This document shows, piece after piece, positions 26,905 through 38,309 of a stretch of DNA of 64,000 bases. Positions within the stretch are counted from its first letter, which is position 1. Each line of letters opens with the position of its first letter. The translations under genes and the position numbers were made by a program. Source of the stretch: Betaproteobacteria bacterium (lineage in GTDB: Bacteria > Pseudomonadota > Gammaproteobacteria > Burkholderiales > Burkholderiaceae_C); assembly GCA_016868355.1 (NCBI GenBank), contig VGHB01000015.1, forward strand, positions 1 through 64,000, read 5' to 3'. The notes beneath the pieces are model-generated. The model did not search any database and had not been told where the DNA came from. It was given only the letters and a program-made list of their open reading frames with translations.

Positions 26905-29061
26905 ATGTCTGCCGACCCATTCAAGCCCACCACGATCGAGCAGTGGGCCCAGGCTGCCGCCAAATCCGCTCCGGGCGGTGACGTGTCCCAGCTGAATTGG
27001 GTGACCCCCGAAGGCATTACGGTCAAGCCGCTGTACACCGCAGCCGACACCGACGCCTTGCCGCATGCCAACACCCTGCCGGGCTTTGAGCCTTTCATCC
27101 GCGGACCCCAGGCCACGATGTACGCGGTGCGGCCTTGGACGATTCGGCAATACGCCGGCTTTTCGACTGCCGAGGACAGCAACCGCTTTTATCGCAAGGC
27201 CCTGGACGCAGGCGGGCAGGGGGTGAGCGTGGCGTTCGACCTGGCCACCCACCGAGGCTACGACAGCGACCACCCGCGGGTGGTGGGTGATGTGGGCAAG
27301 GCTGGCGTGGCCATCGATTCGGTGGAGGACATGAAGATCCTCTTCGACGGCATTCCCCTGGACCGGGTGAGTGTCTCCATGACCATGAACGGCGCCGTGC
27401 TGCCGGTGCTGGCCGGCTATGTGGTGGCCGCGGAAGAGCAGGGCGTGTCGCCCGCCCAGTTGAGTGGAACGATCCAGAACGACATCCTTAAGGAGTTCAT
27501 GGTTCGCAACACCTATATCTACCCGCCTGAGCCGAGTATGCGCATCATCGGCGACATCATCGAGTACACGGCCCACCACATGCCGAAGTTCAACTCGATT
27601 TCCATCAGCGGCTACCACATGCAGGAGGCCGGGGCGAACCAAGCGCTGGAGTTGGCCTTTACCCTGGCAGACGGCAAGGAGTATGTGAAGACAGCAATGG
27701 CCAAGGGCCTGGATGTGGACGGTTTTGCTGGGCGCCTGAGCTTCTTTTGGGCCATCGGGATGAACTTCTATCTCGAGATCGCCAAGATGCGCGCTGCGCG
27801 GCTCTTGTGGTGCCGCATCATGAAAGGATTTGGCGCGAAGAGTTCCAAGAGCCTGATGCTGCGGACCCACTGCCAAACCTCGGGTTGGTCCCTGACCGAG
27901 CAGGACCCTTACAACAACGTGGTGCGTACCACCATTGAGGCCATGGCTGCAGTGTTTGGCGGTACGCAGTCGCTGCACACCAATTCCTTTGACGAGGCCA
28001 TCGCACTGCCCACTGAATTCAGCGCACGCATTGCACGCAACACGCAGCTCATCCTCCAGGAGGAGACTCATATCAGCAATGTGATTGACCCGTGGGCTGG
28101 GTCCTACATGATGGAAAAGCTCACCCAGGATATGGCCGACGCGGCTTGGGCCCTCATCGAAGAGGTCGATGCCATGGGTGGCATGACCCGCGCGGTAGAC
28201 AGTGGCTGGGCCAAGCTCAAGATCGAAGCGTCGGCCGCCGAAAAGCAGGCTCGCATCGACAGCGGTAAGGATGTCATTGTGGGCGTCAATAAGTACAAGT
28301 TGTCGCAGCAAGACAAGGTCGACATACTCGAGGTCGACAATGTGAAGGTTCGTGAGGGCCAGATTGCTCGGCTTCAGCAGATCAAGGCCAACCGTGAGGC
28401 AGCTCAGGTTCGGACCGCACTGCAGGCACTGACTGAAGCCGCGCGCAGCGGTCAGGGCAATCTCTTGGACTTGTCTATAAAGGCTGTGCGCCTGCGCGCC
28501 ACGGTGGGCGAGGTGAGCGACGCGCTGGAGGCGGTGTTCGGCCGCCACCGTGCCGATATTCAAAAGGTGACCGGTGTGTACGCAGCCGCCTACGATTCCG
28601 CAGAGGGTTGGGAAAAGCTCAAGGGCGAGATCGCCGCCTTCGCGCAAGACCATGGCCGCCGTCCGCGGGTGATGATCGCCAAGTTGGGCCAGGACGGCCA
28701 TGACCGCGGGGCCAAGGTGGTGGCCACTGCGTTCGCTGATCTTGGATTTGACGTGGACATGGGCCCGCTCTTTCAAACGCCCGAGGAGTGTGCGCGCCAG
28801 GCCATTGAAAATGACGTGCACGCAGTGGGTGTTTCCACGCTGGCCGCCGGCCACAAGACCCTGGTGCCGGCCATCATCGCCGAGCTCAAGCGGCAAGCGG
28901 CTGATGACATCGTCGTCTTCGTTGGCGGGGTGATTCCGCAGCAGGACTATGACTTCCTGTTTGAGGCGGGGGTCAAGGGGATTTATGGGCCTGGGACACC
29001 GATACCGGCTTCGGCCAAGGATGTCTTGGAGCAGATTCGTGCGGTGCAGGGGGCAGGGTGA
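26905..29061 (+). CDS. scpA: Methylmalonyl-CoA mutase, single-chain
   Basis: A 718-residue adenosylcobalamin-dependent mutase that interconverts (R)-methylmalonyl-CoA and succinyl-CoA. The catalytic barrel has [46 protein letters not shown] and [19 protein letters not shown]. The C-terminal B12 domain shows [16 protein letters not shown] with DxHxxG at residues 597-602, then GVSTLAAGH and [15 protein letters not shown] lies 5 bases before ATG 26905. It heads an operon with its chaperone meaB and propionyl-CoA carboxylase, so propionyl-CoA is sent to the TCA cycle. Confidence 0.97.
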   Translation: MSADPFKPTTIEQWAQAAAKSAPGGDVSQLNWVTPEGITVKPLYTAADTDALPHANTLPGFEPFIRGPQATMYAVRPWTIRQYAGFSTAEDSNRFYRKALDAGGQGVSVAFDLATHRGYDSDHPRVVGDVGKAGVAIDSVEDMKILFDGIPLDRVSVSMTMNGAVLPVLAGYVVAAEEQGVSPAQLSGTIQNDILKEFMVRNTYIYPPEPSMRIIGDIIEYTAHHMPKFNSISISGYHMQEAGANQALELAFTLADGKEYVKTAMAKGLDVDGFAGRLSFFWAIGMNFYLEIAKMRAARLLWCRIMKGFGAKSSKSLMLRTHCQTSGWSLTEQDPYNNVVRTTIEAMAAVFGGTQSLHTNSFDEAIALPTEFSARIARNTQLILQEETHISNVIDPWAGSYMMEKLTQDMADAAWALIEEVDAMGGMTRAVDSGWAKLKIEASAAEKQARIDSGKDVIVGVNKYKLSQQDKVDILEVDNVKVREGQIARLQQIKANREAAQVRTALQALTEAARSGQGNLLDLSIKAVRLRATVGEVSDALEAVFGRHRADIQKVTGVYAAAYDSAEGWEKLKGEIAAFAQDHGRRPRVMIAKLGQDGHDRGAKVVATAFADLGFDVDMGPLFQTPEECARQAIENDVHAVGVSTLAAGHKTLVPAIIAELKRQAADDIVVFVGGVIPQQDYDFLFEAGVKGIYGPGTPIPASAKDVLEQIRAVQGAG

Positions 29062-29241
29062 GGGCGGCAGGCTGCGCGGCGGTGCTGCTCGGAATGGATC
29101 AGATGATCGACTGGCCGCGTGCCGCGGGCCTTGAAGCCCCAACGCAAGAAGCCTTCGCACCAATCAGTGGCGAGCCTTGGGCGACACCAACCCACCTGGG
29201 TTTGCTCCACCGGGCAAACAGCTAAACCAACCCCCCCCCAC

Positions 29242-30252
29242 ATGCTGCCCCCCCTTCTTCAGCTGTTGGACGAGATCACCGGCCCCAGCGGCGCTTACCA
29301 GCGCCGAGCCATGGCTAAGGCGATCACGCTGCTGGAGAGCACGCGCGCCGACCACCGTGTTCAGGCCGATGAACTCCTCAATGCCCTGTTGCCGCACACC
29401 GGGCGTTCTTTTAGGTTGGGGATCAGCGGTGTACCCGGTGTAGGCAAGAGCACCTTCATTGAAGCGCTGGGCCTGATGCTGATCGCCAAGGGCCACCGCG
29501 TGGCGGTGTTGGCGGTAGACCCGTCATCTACTGTCAGCGGCGGATCGATTCTGGGCGACAAAACACGCATGGAGCGGCTGAGCATGGACGAGCGTGCCTT
29601 CATTCGCCCCAGTCCCAGCAGCGGCACCCTTGGTGGCGTGGCTGAGAAGACCCGTGAAGCCATGTTGGTGTGCGAGGCGGCCGGTCATGATGTTGTCATC
29701 GTGGAAACGGTGGGTGTCGGCCAAAGCGAAACAGCGGTTTCCCGCATGACCGACATATTCGTACTGATGCAACTGCCCAATGCGGGAGACGAGCTGCAGG
29801 CCATCAAGAAGGGTGTGATGGAGCTGGCTGATCTGGTGGTCATCAACAAGGCTGATTTAGATGTCGGTGCGGCCACGCGTGCGCAGGCGCAGATCCAGTC
29901 TTCACTGCGCTTGTTTGGCTTGCACGGCAACCCCGACCATGCCCACCATAACGAAGCGGTGTGGCATCCCGGCGTGATTCAACTCAGCGCCCTCAAAGAG
30001 CAGGGGATAGACCGGTTCTGGCAACAAGTCGAACGCTTTCGTGACCTGCAAACAGCCCATGGGCAGATGGACCAGCGCCGTGTTCAACAAGCCCAGGCCT
30101 GGATGTGGGAGCGCATTGAGGCCGGCTTGCGCCAACGTTTTCGTGTCCACCCTGCCGTCGAATCGGCCCTTTCGAGCTTGCAAGAAGAGGTGGTTCAGGG
30201 GCGGGTGGCGGCATCGGTAGCCGCCAGGCGGTTGCTGGATCTGTTTCACTGA
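29242..30252 (+). CDS. meaB: Methylmalonyl-CoA mutase-associated GTPase (MeaB/ArgK)
   Basis: A 336-residue G3E-family P-loop GTPase that loads and protects the cobalamin of the mutase. The Walker A motif is [12 protein letters not shown] (Lys about 69); it is followed by [30 protein letters not shown] and the base-specificity NKAD. The start [15 protein letters not shown] aligns with family starts. No Shine-Dalgarno is seen; instead a run of nine C (29231-29239) precedes the ATG. The 180 bases after scpA contain no gene I can support. Confidence 0.94.
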   Translation: MLPPLLQLLDEITGPSGAYQRRAMAKAITLLESTRADHRVQADELLNALLPHTGRSFRLGISGVPGVGKSTFIEALGLMLIAKGHRVAVLAVDPSSTVSGGSILGDKTRMERLSMDERAFIRPSPSSGTLGGVAEKTREAMLVCEAAGHDVVIVETVGVGQSETAVSRMTDIFVLMQLPNAGDELQAIKKGVMELADLVVINKADLDVGAATRAQAQIQSSLRLFGLHGNPDHAHHNEAVWHPGVIQLSALKEQGIDRFWQQVERFRDLQTAHGQMDQRRVQQAQAWMWERIEAGLRQRFRVHPAVESALSSLQEEVVQGRVAASVAARRLLDLFH

Positions 30253-30328
30253 AGTCTGCAGCCGCGCACACCCACCCCTCTACCTTAAACCACCCCATCC
30301 CCGAGCGGATCACAAAAGGAGCACCCTG

Positions 30329-31861
30329 ATGCAGGATATTCAACAGATGCTCGAGGAAAAGCGCGCTTTGGCGCGCTTGGGTGGCGGTCAAAAGCGCATT
30401 GATGCGCAGCACGCCAAAGGCAAGCTCACCGCGCGCGAGCGGCTGGAGTTGCTATTCGATGAGGGTACGTTCGAAGAGTGGGATATGTTCGTCGAGCACC
30501 GTTGTGTGGACTTCGGGATGTCAGATAACAAGATTCCGGGTGACGGTGTGGTGATCGGCTACGGCATGATCAACGGCCGATTGGCCTTTGCGTACAGCCA
30601 AGACTTCACGGTGTTTGGCGGATCTCTGTCGGAAACCCATGCCGAGAAGATCTGCAAGATCATGGACCAGGCCATGAAGGTAGGCGCGCCGGTGGTGGGG
30701 CTCAATGATTCAGGTGGCGCCCGTATTCAAGAGGGCGTGGCGTCTCTGGGCGGTTATGCCGATGTATTCCAGAAGAATGTGCTGGCCAGTGGTGTGATTC
30801 CCCAGATCAGCCTCATCATGGGCCCCTGCGCCGGTGGAGCGGTCTACAGCCCCTCGATGACCGACTTCATCTTCATGGTCAAGGACTCGTCTTATATGTT
30901 CGTGACCGGCCCTGAAGTGGTGAAAACCGTCACCCACGAGGAGGTCACCGCTGAGGAGCTCGGAGGCGCACTCACCCACACCACCAAGAGCGGTGTAGCG
31001 GATCTGGCCTTTGAAAACGATGTGGAGGCGCTGCTGATGCTGCGGCGCTTCTTCAACTACCTGCCGTTAAATAACCGCGAAAAGCCGCCGGTACGGCCCA
31101 GCGGCGACCCGGGAAACCGGCTCGATCATTCGCTGGACACCCTGGTGCCCGACAACCCCAATAAGCCCTACGACATCAAGGAGTTGATCGTCAAGGTGGT
31201 AGACGACGGCGAATTCTTTGAGTTGCAGCCCGGCTATGCCGCCAACATCGTGATTGGCTTTGGGCGTATGGAAGGGCAGACCGTGGGCGTAGTAGCCAAT
31301 AACCCTTTGGTGTTGGCCGGATGCCTAGACATCAAGAGCTCGATTAAGGCGGCGCGCTTTGTGCGTTTCTGCGATGCTTTCAGCATTCCGGTGGTGACCT
31401 TTGTGGATGTGCCGGGCTTCATGCCCGGTACCTCACAAGAGTACGGCGGCATCATCAAGCATGGCGCCAAGCTCCTGTACGCCTACGCTGAGTGCACCGT
31501 ACCGAAGATCACCGTCATCACCCGCAAGGCTTACGGCGGCGCCTACGACGTCATGGCTTCCAAGCACCTGCGCGGCGATGTGAACTTCGCCTGGCCCAAT
31601 GCCGAGATCGCGGTGATGGGCGCCAAGGGCGCTGTGGAGATCATCTTTCGTGAAGACAAGGGCGACCCTACCAAGCTGGCTGCACGGGAAACGGAGTACA
31701 AGGCGCGCTTTGCCAATCCCTTCGTGGCAGGTGCACGCGGCTTCATCGATGACGTGATTCAGCCACATGAGACGCGTAAGCGCATTTGCCGATCGCTGAA
31801 GATGCTCAAAGACAAGAAGTTGCAAAACCCGTGGCGCAAGCACGGCAACATTCCGCTTTGA
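30329..31861 (+). CDS. pccB: Propionyl-CoA carboxylase beta (carboxyltransferase) chain
   Basis: A 510-residue carboxyltransferase of the biotin-dependent acyl-CoA carboxylase family. Features are [20 protein letters not shown], the two oxyanion-hole glycine segments ([22 protein letters not shown] and [15 protein letters not shown]), and the C-terminal KHGNIPL typical of PccB. With pccA it carboxylates propionyl-CoA to (S)-methylmalonyl-CoA. AAAGGAG lies 7 bases before the ATG. Confidence 0.94.
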   Translation: MQDIQQMLEEKRALARLGGGQKRIDAQHAKGKLTARERLELLFDEGTFEEWDMFVEHRCVDFGMSDNKIPGDGVVIGYGMINGRLAFAYSQDFTVFGGSLSETHAEKICKIMDQAMKVGAPVVGLNDSGGARIQEGVASLGGYADVFQKNVLASGVIPQISLIMGPCAGGAVYSPSMTDFIFMVKDSSYMFVTGPEVVKTVTHEEVTAEELGGALTHTTKSGVADLAFENDVEALLMLRRFFNYLPLNNREKPPVRPSGDPGNRLDHSLDTLVPDNPNKPYDIKELIVKVVDDGEFFELQPGYAANIVIGFGRMEGQTVGVVANNPLVLAGCLDIKSSIKAARFVRFCDAFSIPVVTFVDVPGFMPGTSQEYGGIIKHGAKLLYAYAECTVPKITVITRKAYGGAYDVMASKHLRGDVNFAWPNAEIAVMGAKGAVEIIFREDKGDPTKLAARETEYKARFANPFVAGARGFIDDVIQPHETRKRICRSLKMLKDKKLQNPWRKHGNIPL

Positions 31862-31880
31862 AAGGCGGGAATCAAACGAT

Positions 31881-33956
31881 ATGTTTCAAAAAATACTGAT
31901 TGCCAACCGCGGCGAGATCGCCTGTCGGATCATCAAGACGGCATGCAAGATGGGCATTGCCACTGTGGCGGTGTATTCCGAAGCCGACAAGGACGCACGC
32001 CATGTGGAACTGGCCGATGAGGCCGTGCTGCTCGGGCCAGCGCCTTCTCGCGAGTCCTACCTGGTCGCCGATAAGATCATCGCGGCCTGTAAGCTAACGG
32101 GTGCTCAAGCAGTGCACCCCGGATACGGGTTTCTGTCGGAGAACGAAGCCTTTGCCAAGCGCTGCGAGGAAGAGGGTATCGTCTTTATCGGTCCCAAGTA
32201 CTACTCGATTGCGGCCATGGGCGACAAGATCGCATCCAAAAAGCTGGCTATTGAAGCACGGGTCAACACCATCCCAGGCTACAACGATGCCATCGACAGC
32301 CCCGAGCAGGCGGTGGAGATCGCCAAGAGTATCGGCTATCCGGTGATGATCAAGGCCAGTGCCGGTGGTGGCGGTAAGGGCCTGCGGGTGGCCTTCAACG
32401 ACAGGGAGGCCCACGAGGGGTTTGCCAGTTGCCGTAACGAAGCCAGCAACAGTTTTGGCGACGACCGTGTCTTCATCGAGAAGTATGTGCTGGAGCCGAG
32501 GCATATCGAGATTCAGGTGCTGGGCGACGCACACGGCAACATGGTCTATCTGTGGGAGCGCGAGTGCTCGATACAACGCCGTCACCAAAAAGTCATTGAG
32601 GAGGCGCCTTCTCCCTTCATCAGCGAAGCCACCCGCCAGGCTATGGGTGAACAAGCAATAGCGCTGGCCAAGGCGGTGAAGTATCAGAGTGCAGGCACGG
32701 TGGAGTTCGTGGTCGGTAAAGACCAAGACTTCTACTTCCTGGAGATGAACACCCGGCTGCAGGTGGAGCATCCGGTGACGGAGTGCATCACCGGGCTGGA
32801 CCTCGTGGAACAAATGATTCGGGTGGCCGCAGGGGAGGAGTTGTCTTTTACCCAAGAACAGCTTTCCCGCGATGGCTGGGCCATCGAGTGCCGCATCAAT
32901 GCAGAAGACCCCTTCCGAAACTTTCTGCCATCAACAGGCAGGCTGGTGCGCTATCAGCCGCCGGCACAAAACCTGGAGCATGGACGCAACACGCTGCAAG
33001 GCTCCGCTTATGAAAACGGGCAATATGGTGGCGTACGCGTGGACACCGGTGTGTACGAAGGGGGTGAGATCCCCGTGTACTACGACTCCATGATCGCCAA
33101 GCTCATCGTTCACGGTCGTGACCGCAACGAGGCTATCACCAAGATGCGCGAGGCTCTCAACGCCTTCATGATCCGCGGTGTCAGCAGCAATATCCCCTTC
33201 CAGGCTGCCCTGCTGGCGCATCCCAAGTTTATAAGCGGTCAGTTCAACACCGGTTTCATTGCAGAACATTACGGCAAGGGGTTCCGCGCTGAAGATGTGC
33301 CCCACGATGATCCATCTTTCCTGATTGCCATTGCAGGCTTCGTGCGCTGCAAAGCGCGCCATCGTGCCGCTGGCATCAGTGGTCAAGTCGTGGGTCATGA
33401 AGTGGGCCATGTGAGCGATTTCGTGGTGGTCGTCCTGGGGGCGGAGGGACGCCACGAGTACCACCAGGTGCAGGTGGGTGAGTTTGAACCGGTCTCGGGC
33501 AAGGCCGAGGTCAAGGTCGATGGGCGGACCCTCGCCATCCAAAGCCGGACCAAGCTGGGCGACATCCTGATGGTGGGCACCGTCAATGGCCAACCGTTCA
33601 GTGCCCAGGTGGAGCGCGGGACAGCACGCCAACCCTTGGCCCTGCGAATCGCCCACAACGGCACGGCCATCGCCGCTCTGGTGCTCTCACCGCGTGCTGC
33701 GGCGATGTTCAAGCTGATGCCTTACAAGGCACCGCCTGATCTGTCCAAGATGCTGTTGTCCCCTATGCCAGGGCTGCTGGTCAATGTGGCGGTGCAGCCC
33801 GGCCAGAAGGTCTTGGCCGGGGAGCGGTTGGCCGTGATCGAGGCGATGAAGATGGAAAACATGCTCACCGCCTCACAGGACTGTGTGGTCAAGTCGGTCA
33901 AGGTCAGCGTGGGCGAGAGCCTAGCGGTGGACCAGACGATCATCGAGTTTGAGTGA
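31881..33956 (+). CDS. pccA: Propionyl-CoA carboxylase alpha (biotin carboxylase/BCCP) chain
   Basis: A 691-residue protein with biotin carboxylase first ([21 protein letters not shown]-grasp [41 protein letters not shown]). A BT-type linker domain follows (about 480-610), then a C-terminal biotinyl domain with the attachment site EAMKMEN (Lys about 657). It carboxylates biotin and docks with PccB. The gap to pccB is only 19 bases, so the two are clearly co-transcribed. Confidence 0.95.
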   Translation: MFQKILIANRGEIACRIIKTACKMGIATVAVYSEADKDARHVELADEAVLLGPAPSRESYLVADKIIAACKLTGAQAVHPGYGFLSENEAFAKRCEEEGIVFIGPKYYSIAAMGDKIASKKLAIEARVNTIPGYNDAIDSPEQAVEIAKSIGYPVMIKASAGGGGKGLRVAFNDREAHEGFASCRNEASNSFGDDRVFIEKYVLEPRHIEIQVLGDAHGNMVYLWERECSIQRRHQKVIEEAPSPFISEATRQAMGEQAIALAKAVKYQSAGTVEFVVGKDQDFYFLEMNTRLQVEHPVTECITGLDLVEQMIRVAAGEELSFTQEQLSRDGWAIECRINAEDPFRNFLPSTGRLVRYQPPAQNLEHGRNTLQGSAYENGQYGGVRVDTGVYEGGEIPVYYDSMIAKLIVHGRDRNEAITKMREALNAFMIRGVSSNIPFQAALLAHPKFISGQFNTGFIAEHYGKGFRAEDVPHDDPSFLIAIAGFVRCKARHRAAGISGQVVGHEVGHVSDFVVVVLGAEGRHEYHQVQVGEFEPVSGKAEVKVDGRTLAIQSRTKLGDILMVGTVNGQPFSAQVERGTARQPLALRIAHNGTAIAALVLSPRAAAMFKLMPYKAPPDLSKMLLSPMPGLLVNVAVQPGQKVLAGERLAVIEAMKMENMLTASQDCVVKSVKVSVGESLAVDQTIIEFE

Positions 33957-33978
33957 ACCGTCCGCGGAGACTTCAGCC

Positions 33979-34446
33979 ATGAGCCAGACCAAACCCTTTC
34001 GTGTCTTGGGCATCCAGCAGGTGGCCATCGGCGGCCCGAGCAAGGCTCGGCTGCGCAGTCTGTGGGTGGACCTGCTGGGTCTGCAGGTCAAGAGCAGCTT
34101 CGTGAGTGAGCGCGAAAATGTGGATGAGGACATTTGTGCCTTGGGCTCAGGGCCCTTCGCTGTGGAGGTGGATCTCATGCAGCCCTTGGACCCCGAAAAG
34201 AAGCCCGCCGTGCACACCACGCCGCTCAACCACATAGGCCTGTGGGTAGATGACCTGCCCGAGGCGGTCGAGTGGCTCAGCCGCCAGGGCGTTCGTTTTG
34301 CGCCCGGGGGCATCCGCAAGGGCGCCGCGGGCCACGACATCACCTTCATCCATCCCAGGGCCAGCGACGAATTTCCCTTGGGCGGGGAGGGTGTGCTGAT
34401 CGAGTTGGTGCAGGCGCCCGAAGAGGTGGTCCGAGCCTTGGGTTGA
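33979..34446 (+). CDS. VOC-superfamily protein, possible methylmalonyl-CoA epimerase
   Basis: A 155-residue protein with the paired beta-alpha-beta modules of the vicinal oxygen chelate fold: [20 protein letters not shown], then [19 protein letters not shown]. Last gene of the scpA-meaB-pccB-pccA operon, 22 bases after pccA, the place where the (S)- to (R)-methylmalonyl-CoA epimerase is needed. Of the epimerase metal ligands, His85 and Glu142 can be matched, but the first histidine is replaced by Gln14, so activity as an epimerase is unproven. GGAG precedes ATG 33979. A glyoxalase-like or other VOC role is the alternative. Confidence 0.75.
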   Translation: MSQTKPFRVLGIQQVAIGGPSKARLRSLWVDLLGLQVKSSFVSERENVDEDICALGSGPFAVEVDLMQPLDPEKKPAVHTTPLNHIGLWVDDLPEAVEWLSRQGVRFAPGGIRKGAAGHDITFIHPRASDEFPLGGEGVLIELVQAPEEVVRALG

Positions 34447-34654
34447 CCCAAGACCCGGCGGCCCAGCCCTCAAGGGTTGCCAACGCCGCAGCGCTGGAGG
34501 TCGGCCACCACCGGTTGTGGCCGGGGTTTCAGTCCCTGAGGGCTCCAGGAGGGGCAACTCCAAGCTTTGGCACGCGGCATACAGCATGCAGGTGGGGGTA
34601 CCGCCGCTGGCGCATGATGCTCCACGCTCGGCTCTAAGCAGGACGTAGCCCGGT

Positions 34655-34910
34655 GCCTGGCACTGCGGGCGCGTGATCAATCCCAAGCTGGTGAACGAGC
34701 AGATTTGCGGCGCGATTGTGCAGGGCATTGGCGGTGCCTTGTTCGAGGAGTGTCGGTGCGACGAGAACGGCCATTTGCTCAACGGATCGATGGTGAACTA
34801 CTTGGTGCCGATGGCCGGGCAAATGCCCGACATTGAAGTGGTGCATCTGCAAACGCTCACCCGCTCGTTGCAGTTGGGGGCCAAAGGTGCTGGCGAGGCT
34901 GGCACAGCAG
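34655..34910 (+). pseudogene. Fragment of a molybdenum hydroxylase large subunit (xanthine dehydrogenase family)
   Basis: About 85 codons read [40 protein letters not shown] and [11 protein letters not shown]. This is the C-terminal part of the molybdopterin-binding subunit of aldehyde oxidase/xanthine dehydrogenase enzymes, including the glutamate-bearing KGAGEAG motif. The frame is closed by TAG at 34646-34648 and the fragment ends in the CCCCA repeat without the normal tail. No partner genes (FAD or 2Fe-2S subunits) are near. A gene would need about 2,200 bases, so this is a relic. The 200 bases before it hold nothing I can assign. Confidence 0.7.
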
Positions 34911-34927
34911 TCGTCCACGACCGCCGG

Positions 34928-34957
34928 CCCCACCCCACCCCACCCCACCTCACCCCA
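34928..34957. repeat. CCCCA tandem pentamer repeat
   Basis: Four perfect CCCCA units in a row (34928-34947), then CCTCA and one more CCCCA. It lies at the broken end of the molybdenum-hydroxylase fragment, about 80 bases before leuC. Confidence 0.85.
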
Positions 34958-35039
34958 ACACAGGGCCAAACCTCTAACGCCCATACCCACTCAGGCAAGA
35001 CCAACGCCCCCAAATCAAGCCAAAATACGAGGTTTTACC

Positions 35040-36476
35040 GTGAGCCTTCCCATGACCGGCCGCACCCTTTACGACAAGCTCTGGGACGAACATGTCGTCC
35101 ACACCGAGGAAGATGGCACCTCCGTCCTCTACATCGACCGCCACCTGGTGCACGAGGTCACGAGCCCCCAGGCCTTCGAGGGCTTGCGCTTGGCGGGCCG
35201 CAAACCCTGGCGCATCACGTCCATCGTGGCCACAGCCGACCACAACACGCCCACTACCGGATGGGAGTTGGGGCTCGATGGCATCACCGACCCCACTTCG
35301 CGCCAACAGGTCGTCACCCTTGACGAGAACATCCGCAGCGTTGGGGCTGCCGCCTACTTTCCCTTCCTCGACGAGCGTCAGGGCATCGTTCACGTGATCA
35401 GCCCCGAGCAGGGCGCCACACTGCCCGGCATGACGGTGGTGTGCGGCGACAGCCACACCTCCACCCACGGTGCATTTGGCGCCTTGGCGCACGGCATCGG
35501 CACGTCTGAAGTGGAGCATGTGCTGGCCACCCAAACCCTGTTGGCCAAGAAGGCCAAGAACATGTTGGTGAAGGTCGAGGGCGATCTGGCGCCTGGCATC
35601 ACCGCCAAAGACGTGGTGCTGGCCATCATCGGCAAGATTGGGACCGCTGGCGGCACCGGCTACACCATTGAGTTCGGTGGCAGCGCCTTGCGCAGCCTGT
35701 CCATGGAAGGCCGTATGACGGTGTGCAACATGGCCATTGAGGCCGGTGCCCGAGCCGGCCTTGTGGCCGTGGACGACAAAACCATTGCGTACGTGAAGGG
35801 CCGTCCCATGGCGCCCAGGGGCGTGGAGTGGGACCAGGCCGTGGGCTACTGGCGCACCCTGCATTCCGACCCCGACGCGAAATGGGACGCTGTGGTGGGG
35901 TTGGATGCGGCGCAGATTCGTCCGCAAGTGACCTGGGGCACCTCGCCCGAGATGGTGCTGTCGATTGAAGACCGCGTGCCCGACCCCGACAAGGAAAAGG
36001 ACGCGAGCAAGCGTGCTGCCATCGAGAACGCGCTGAAGTACATGGGGCTTGAACCCAATAAAGCGATCAACGACATCTGCGTGGACAAGGTGTTCATTGG
36101 TTCCTGCACCAACAGCCGGATTGAAGACATGCGCGAGGCTGCAGCCATGGTCAAGCGCATGGGTGGGCGGGTGGCCTCCAATGTGAAGTTGGCCTTGGTG
36201 GTGCCCGGCTCGGGCCTTGTGAAGGTTCAGGCTGAGGCCGAGGGTCTGCACGAGGTGTTCAAGGCTGCCGGTTTTGAGTGGCGCCAGCCCGGCTGCTCGA
36301 TGTGCCTGGCCATGAATGCCGACCGCCTGGAGCCTGGCGAGCGCTGCGCTTCGACCAGTAACCGCAATTTTGAAGGGCGGCAAGGTGCCGGTGGCCGCAC
36401 ACATCTGGTGAGTCCGGCCATGGCAGCTGCAGCGGCGCTGGCTGGCCACTTTGTGGACATTCGCCGCATCGCCTAA
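35040..36476 (+). CDS. leuC: 3-isopropylmalate dehydratase large subunit
   Basis: About 478 residues of the aconitase-fold large subunit that isomerises 2- to 3-isopropylmalate in leucine synthesis. Family features are [29 protein letters not shown], the cluster cysteines in [15 protein letters not shown] and GCSMCLAMN, and [15 protein letters not shown] 35040 has GAGG eight bases upstream; ATG 35052, four codons later, lacks a site but matches the usual N terminus (MTGRTLYDK), so both are possible. Followed within 10 bases by leuD. Confidence 0.95.
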   Translation: MSLPMTGRTLYDKLWDEHVVHTEEDGTSVLYIDRHLVHEVTSPQAFEGLRLAGRKPWRITSIVATADHNTPTTGWELGLDGITDPTSRQQVVTLDENIRSVGAAAYFPFLDERQGIVHVISPEQGATLPGMTVVCGDSHTSTHGAFGALAHGIGTSEVEHVLATQTLLAKKAKNMLVKVEGDLAPGITAKDVVLAIIGKIGTAGGTGYTIEFGGSALRSLSMEGRMTVCNMAIEAGARAGLVAVDDKTIAYVKGRPMAPRGVEWDQAVGYWRTLHSDPDAKWDAVVGLDAAQIRPQVTWGTSPEMVLSIEDRVPDPDKEKDASKRAAIENALKYMGLEPNKAINDICVDKVFIGSCTNSRIEDMREAAAMVKRMGGRVASNVKLALVVPGSGLVKVQAEAEGLHEVFKAAGFEWRQPGCSMCLAMNADRLEPGERCASTSNRNFEGRQGAGGRTHLVSPAMAAAAALAGHFVDIRRIA

Positions 36477-36486
36477 GGACACCCCT

Positions 36487-37134
36487 ATGAAACCCTTTAC
36501 CGCGCATACAGGTGTCGCCGCACCCCTAAACCGCGAAAACGTTGACACCGACGCCATCATTCCCAAGCAGTTCTTGAAGTCCATCAAGCGTTCGGGATTC
36601 GGGCCCAATCTGTTTGACGAGTGGCGCTACTTGGACCGCGGTGAGCCGGGCCAGGACTGCAGTGGCCGCAGGCTCAACCCCGACTTTGTGCTAAACCAGG
36701 TGCGCTATGCAGGTGCTTCCGTCTTGGTGGCCGGGCGTAATTTTGGTTGTGGTTCCTCGCGCGAGCATGCACCCTGGGCGCTGGAGCAGTTCGGTTTTCG
36801 GGCGCTGATTGCCCCGAGCTTCGCCGACATCTTCTTCAACAACTGCTTCAAGAACGGCTTGTTGCCCATCGTGTTGCCCGACGCGGCCGTGGCACAAATC
36901 TTTGACGAGATCAACGGCTTCCCCGGCTATAAGCTGACCATTGATTTGCCCCGCCAGGTGGTGGTCAAGCCTGATGGCGCCGAGATACCTTTTGAGGTGC
37001 AGGCATTTCGCAAGCAGTGCCTGGTCAACGGCTGGGATGACATTGGCTTGACGCTGCGGCATGCCGACAAGATCCGATCCTTTGAGGCTGAGCGCTTGGT
37101 CAAGATGCCCTGGCTGGCGCACCAGATGCATTGA
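36487..37134 (+). CDS. leuD: 3-isopropylmalate dehydratase small subunit
   Basis: A 215-residue swivelling domain partner of LeuC. Motifs are [37 protein letters not shown] and [17 protein letters not shown], all diagnostic of LeuD. Translation starts 10 bases after leuC. The ~100 bases after it, before leuB, contain a perfect 12-bp palindrome CAGGGGCCCCTG (37174-37185) of unknown meaning. Confidence 0.96.
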   Translation: MKPFTAHTGVAAPLNRENVDTDAIIPKQFLKSIKRSGFGPNLFDEWRYLDRGEPGQDCSGRRLNPDFVLNQVRYAGASVLVAGRNFGCGSSREHAPWALEQFGFRALIAPSFADIFFNNCFKNGLLPIVLPDAAVAQIFDEINGFPGYKLTIDLPRQVVVKPDGAEIPFEVQAFRKQCLVNGWDDIGLTLRHADKIRSFEAERLVKMPWLAHQMH

Positions 37135-37235
37135 AGCCCAATGCACCCAGTAGACCATCCAATACCGGATAGACAGGGGCCCCTGCTGAACCCGCCGCGC
37201 ACCGAGTGCCGGCCCCCCAACCAGAAAGTGTGTGC

Positions 37236-38309
37236 ATGAAGATTGCCGTGCTGCCCGGCGATGGAATTGGCCCGGAGATCGTCGCCGAAGCGGTGAAGGT
37301 GCTGCAGGCCCTCGAACTTCCCTTGGAGCTGGAATGGGCCGATGTGGGTGGTACGGCTTATGAGACCAGTGGCCACCCGCTGCCTGAGGGAACGTTGAAC
37401 CTGGCCAAGGCTGCCGACGCCATTTTGTTCGGCGCTGTGGGCGATTGGAAGTACGACAAGCTCGACCGCCCCTTGCGCCCCGAGCAGGCCATTCTGGGTT
37501 TGCGCAAGCACCTGGGCCTGTTCGCCAATTTCCGCCCGGCCGTCTGCTACGAGCAGCTGACCCACGCTTCCAGCCTCAAGCCCGAGTTGGTCGCAGGCCT
37601 GGATATCCTGATCATCCGCGAGCTCACCGGCGATATTTACTTTGGGCAGCCCCGCGGCAGGCGAACCGCCACGGATGGTCACTTTCCCGGCAGCGAGGAA
37701 GCCTTCGACACGATGCGCTACAGCCGCCCGGAGGTCGAGCGCATTGCGCATGTGGCTTTCCAGGCCGCGCGCAAGCGCGGCGGTAAGCTCACCAGCGTGG
37801 ATAAAGCCAATGTGCTGGAGACCTTCCAGTTCTGGAAAGACATCGTGACCGATGTGCACCAGCACTACCCGGATGTGAAGCTGGACCACATGTACGTAGA
37901 CAACGCTGCCATGCAGCTCGTGAAGACGCCCAAGTCATTTGATGTGATCGTCACGGGCAATATGTTCGGCGACATCTTGTCCGACGAGGCCTCCATGCTC
38001 ACCGGCTCCATCGGCATGCTGCCATCGGCGTCTTTGGACAAGCAAAACAAGGGCCTGTACGAGCCTAGCCACGGTAGTGCACCGGATATCGCCGGCAAAG
38101 GCGTGGCCAACCCGCTGGCCACCATTTTGAGTGCAGCGATGATGCTGCGCTTCACGCTGAACCAGGAGGCTGCTGCTCAACGCATTGAAGCAGCGGTGCA
38201 GAAGGTGCTGTGGCAGGGCTTGCGCACGGCCGACATATACAGCGAGGGCACCGCTCGAGTGGGTACGGCGCAGATGGGCGACGCGGTGCTGGCCGCGCTG
38301 CGCGCTTAG
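37236..38309 (+). CDS. leuB: 3-isopropylmalate dehydrogenase
   Basis: A 357-residue NAD-dependent decarboxylating dehydrogenase of leucine synthesis. It shows [19 protein letters not shown], the substrate arginines in [14 protein letters not shown] and [12 protein letters not shown], and the NAD/metal motif [20 protein letters not shown] with [17 protein letters not shown] 37236 is used; ribosome binding is weak (AGAAAG). Its stop codon overlaps the convergent znuB gene by four bases. In many Burkholderiales asd follows leuB; here a 20-kb accessory block intervenes. Confidence 0.96.
   Translation: MKIAVLPGDGIGPEIVAEAVKVLQALELPLELEWADVGGTAYETSGHPLPEGTLNLAKAADAILFGAVGDWKYDKLDRPLRPEQAILGLRKHLGLFANFRPAVCYEQLTHASSLKPELVAGLDILIIRELTGDIYFGQPRGRRTATDGHFPGSEEAFDTMRYSRPEVERIAHVAFQAARKRGGKLTSVDKANVLETFQFWKDIVTDVHQHYPDVKLDHMYVDNAAMQLVKTPKSFDVIVTGNMFGDILSDEASMLTGSIGMLPSASLDKQNKGLYEPSHGSAPDIAGKGVANPLATILSAAMMLRFTLNQEAAAQRIEAAVQKVLWQGLRTADIYSEGTARVGTAQMGDAVLAALRA

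Noticed and set aside
26779-29163. 794-codon open frame antisense to scpA
   Set aside because: It mirrors the codon bias of the GC-rich sense gene, shows no recognisable domain, and the sense strand is a complete methylmalonyl-CoA mutase.
34974-36608. 544-codon open frame antisense to leuC
   Set aside because: Shadow of leuC; His/Gly-rich nonsense composition and no motif.
37174-37185. Perfect 12-bp palindrome CAGGGGCCCCTG between leuD and leuB
   Set aside because: No U-tract for a terminator, no second copy noticed, and such GC palindromes are expected by chance in this composition.
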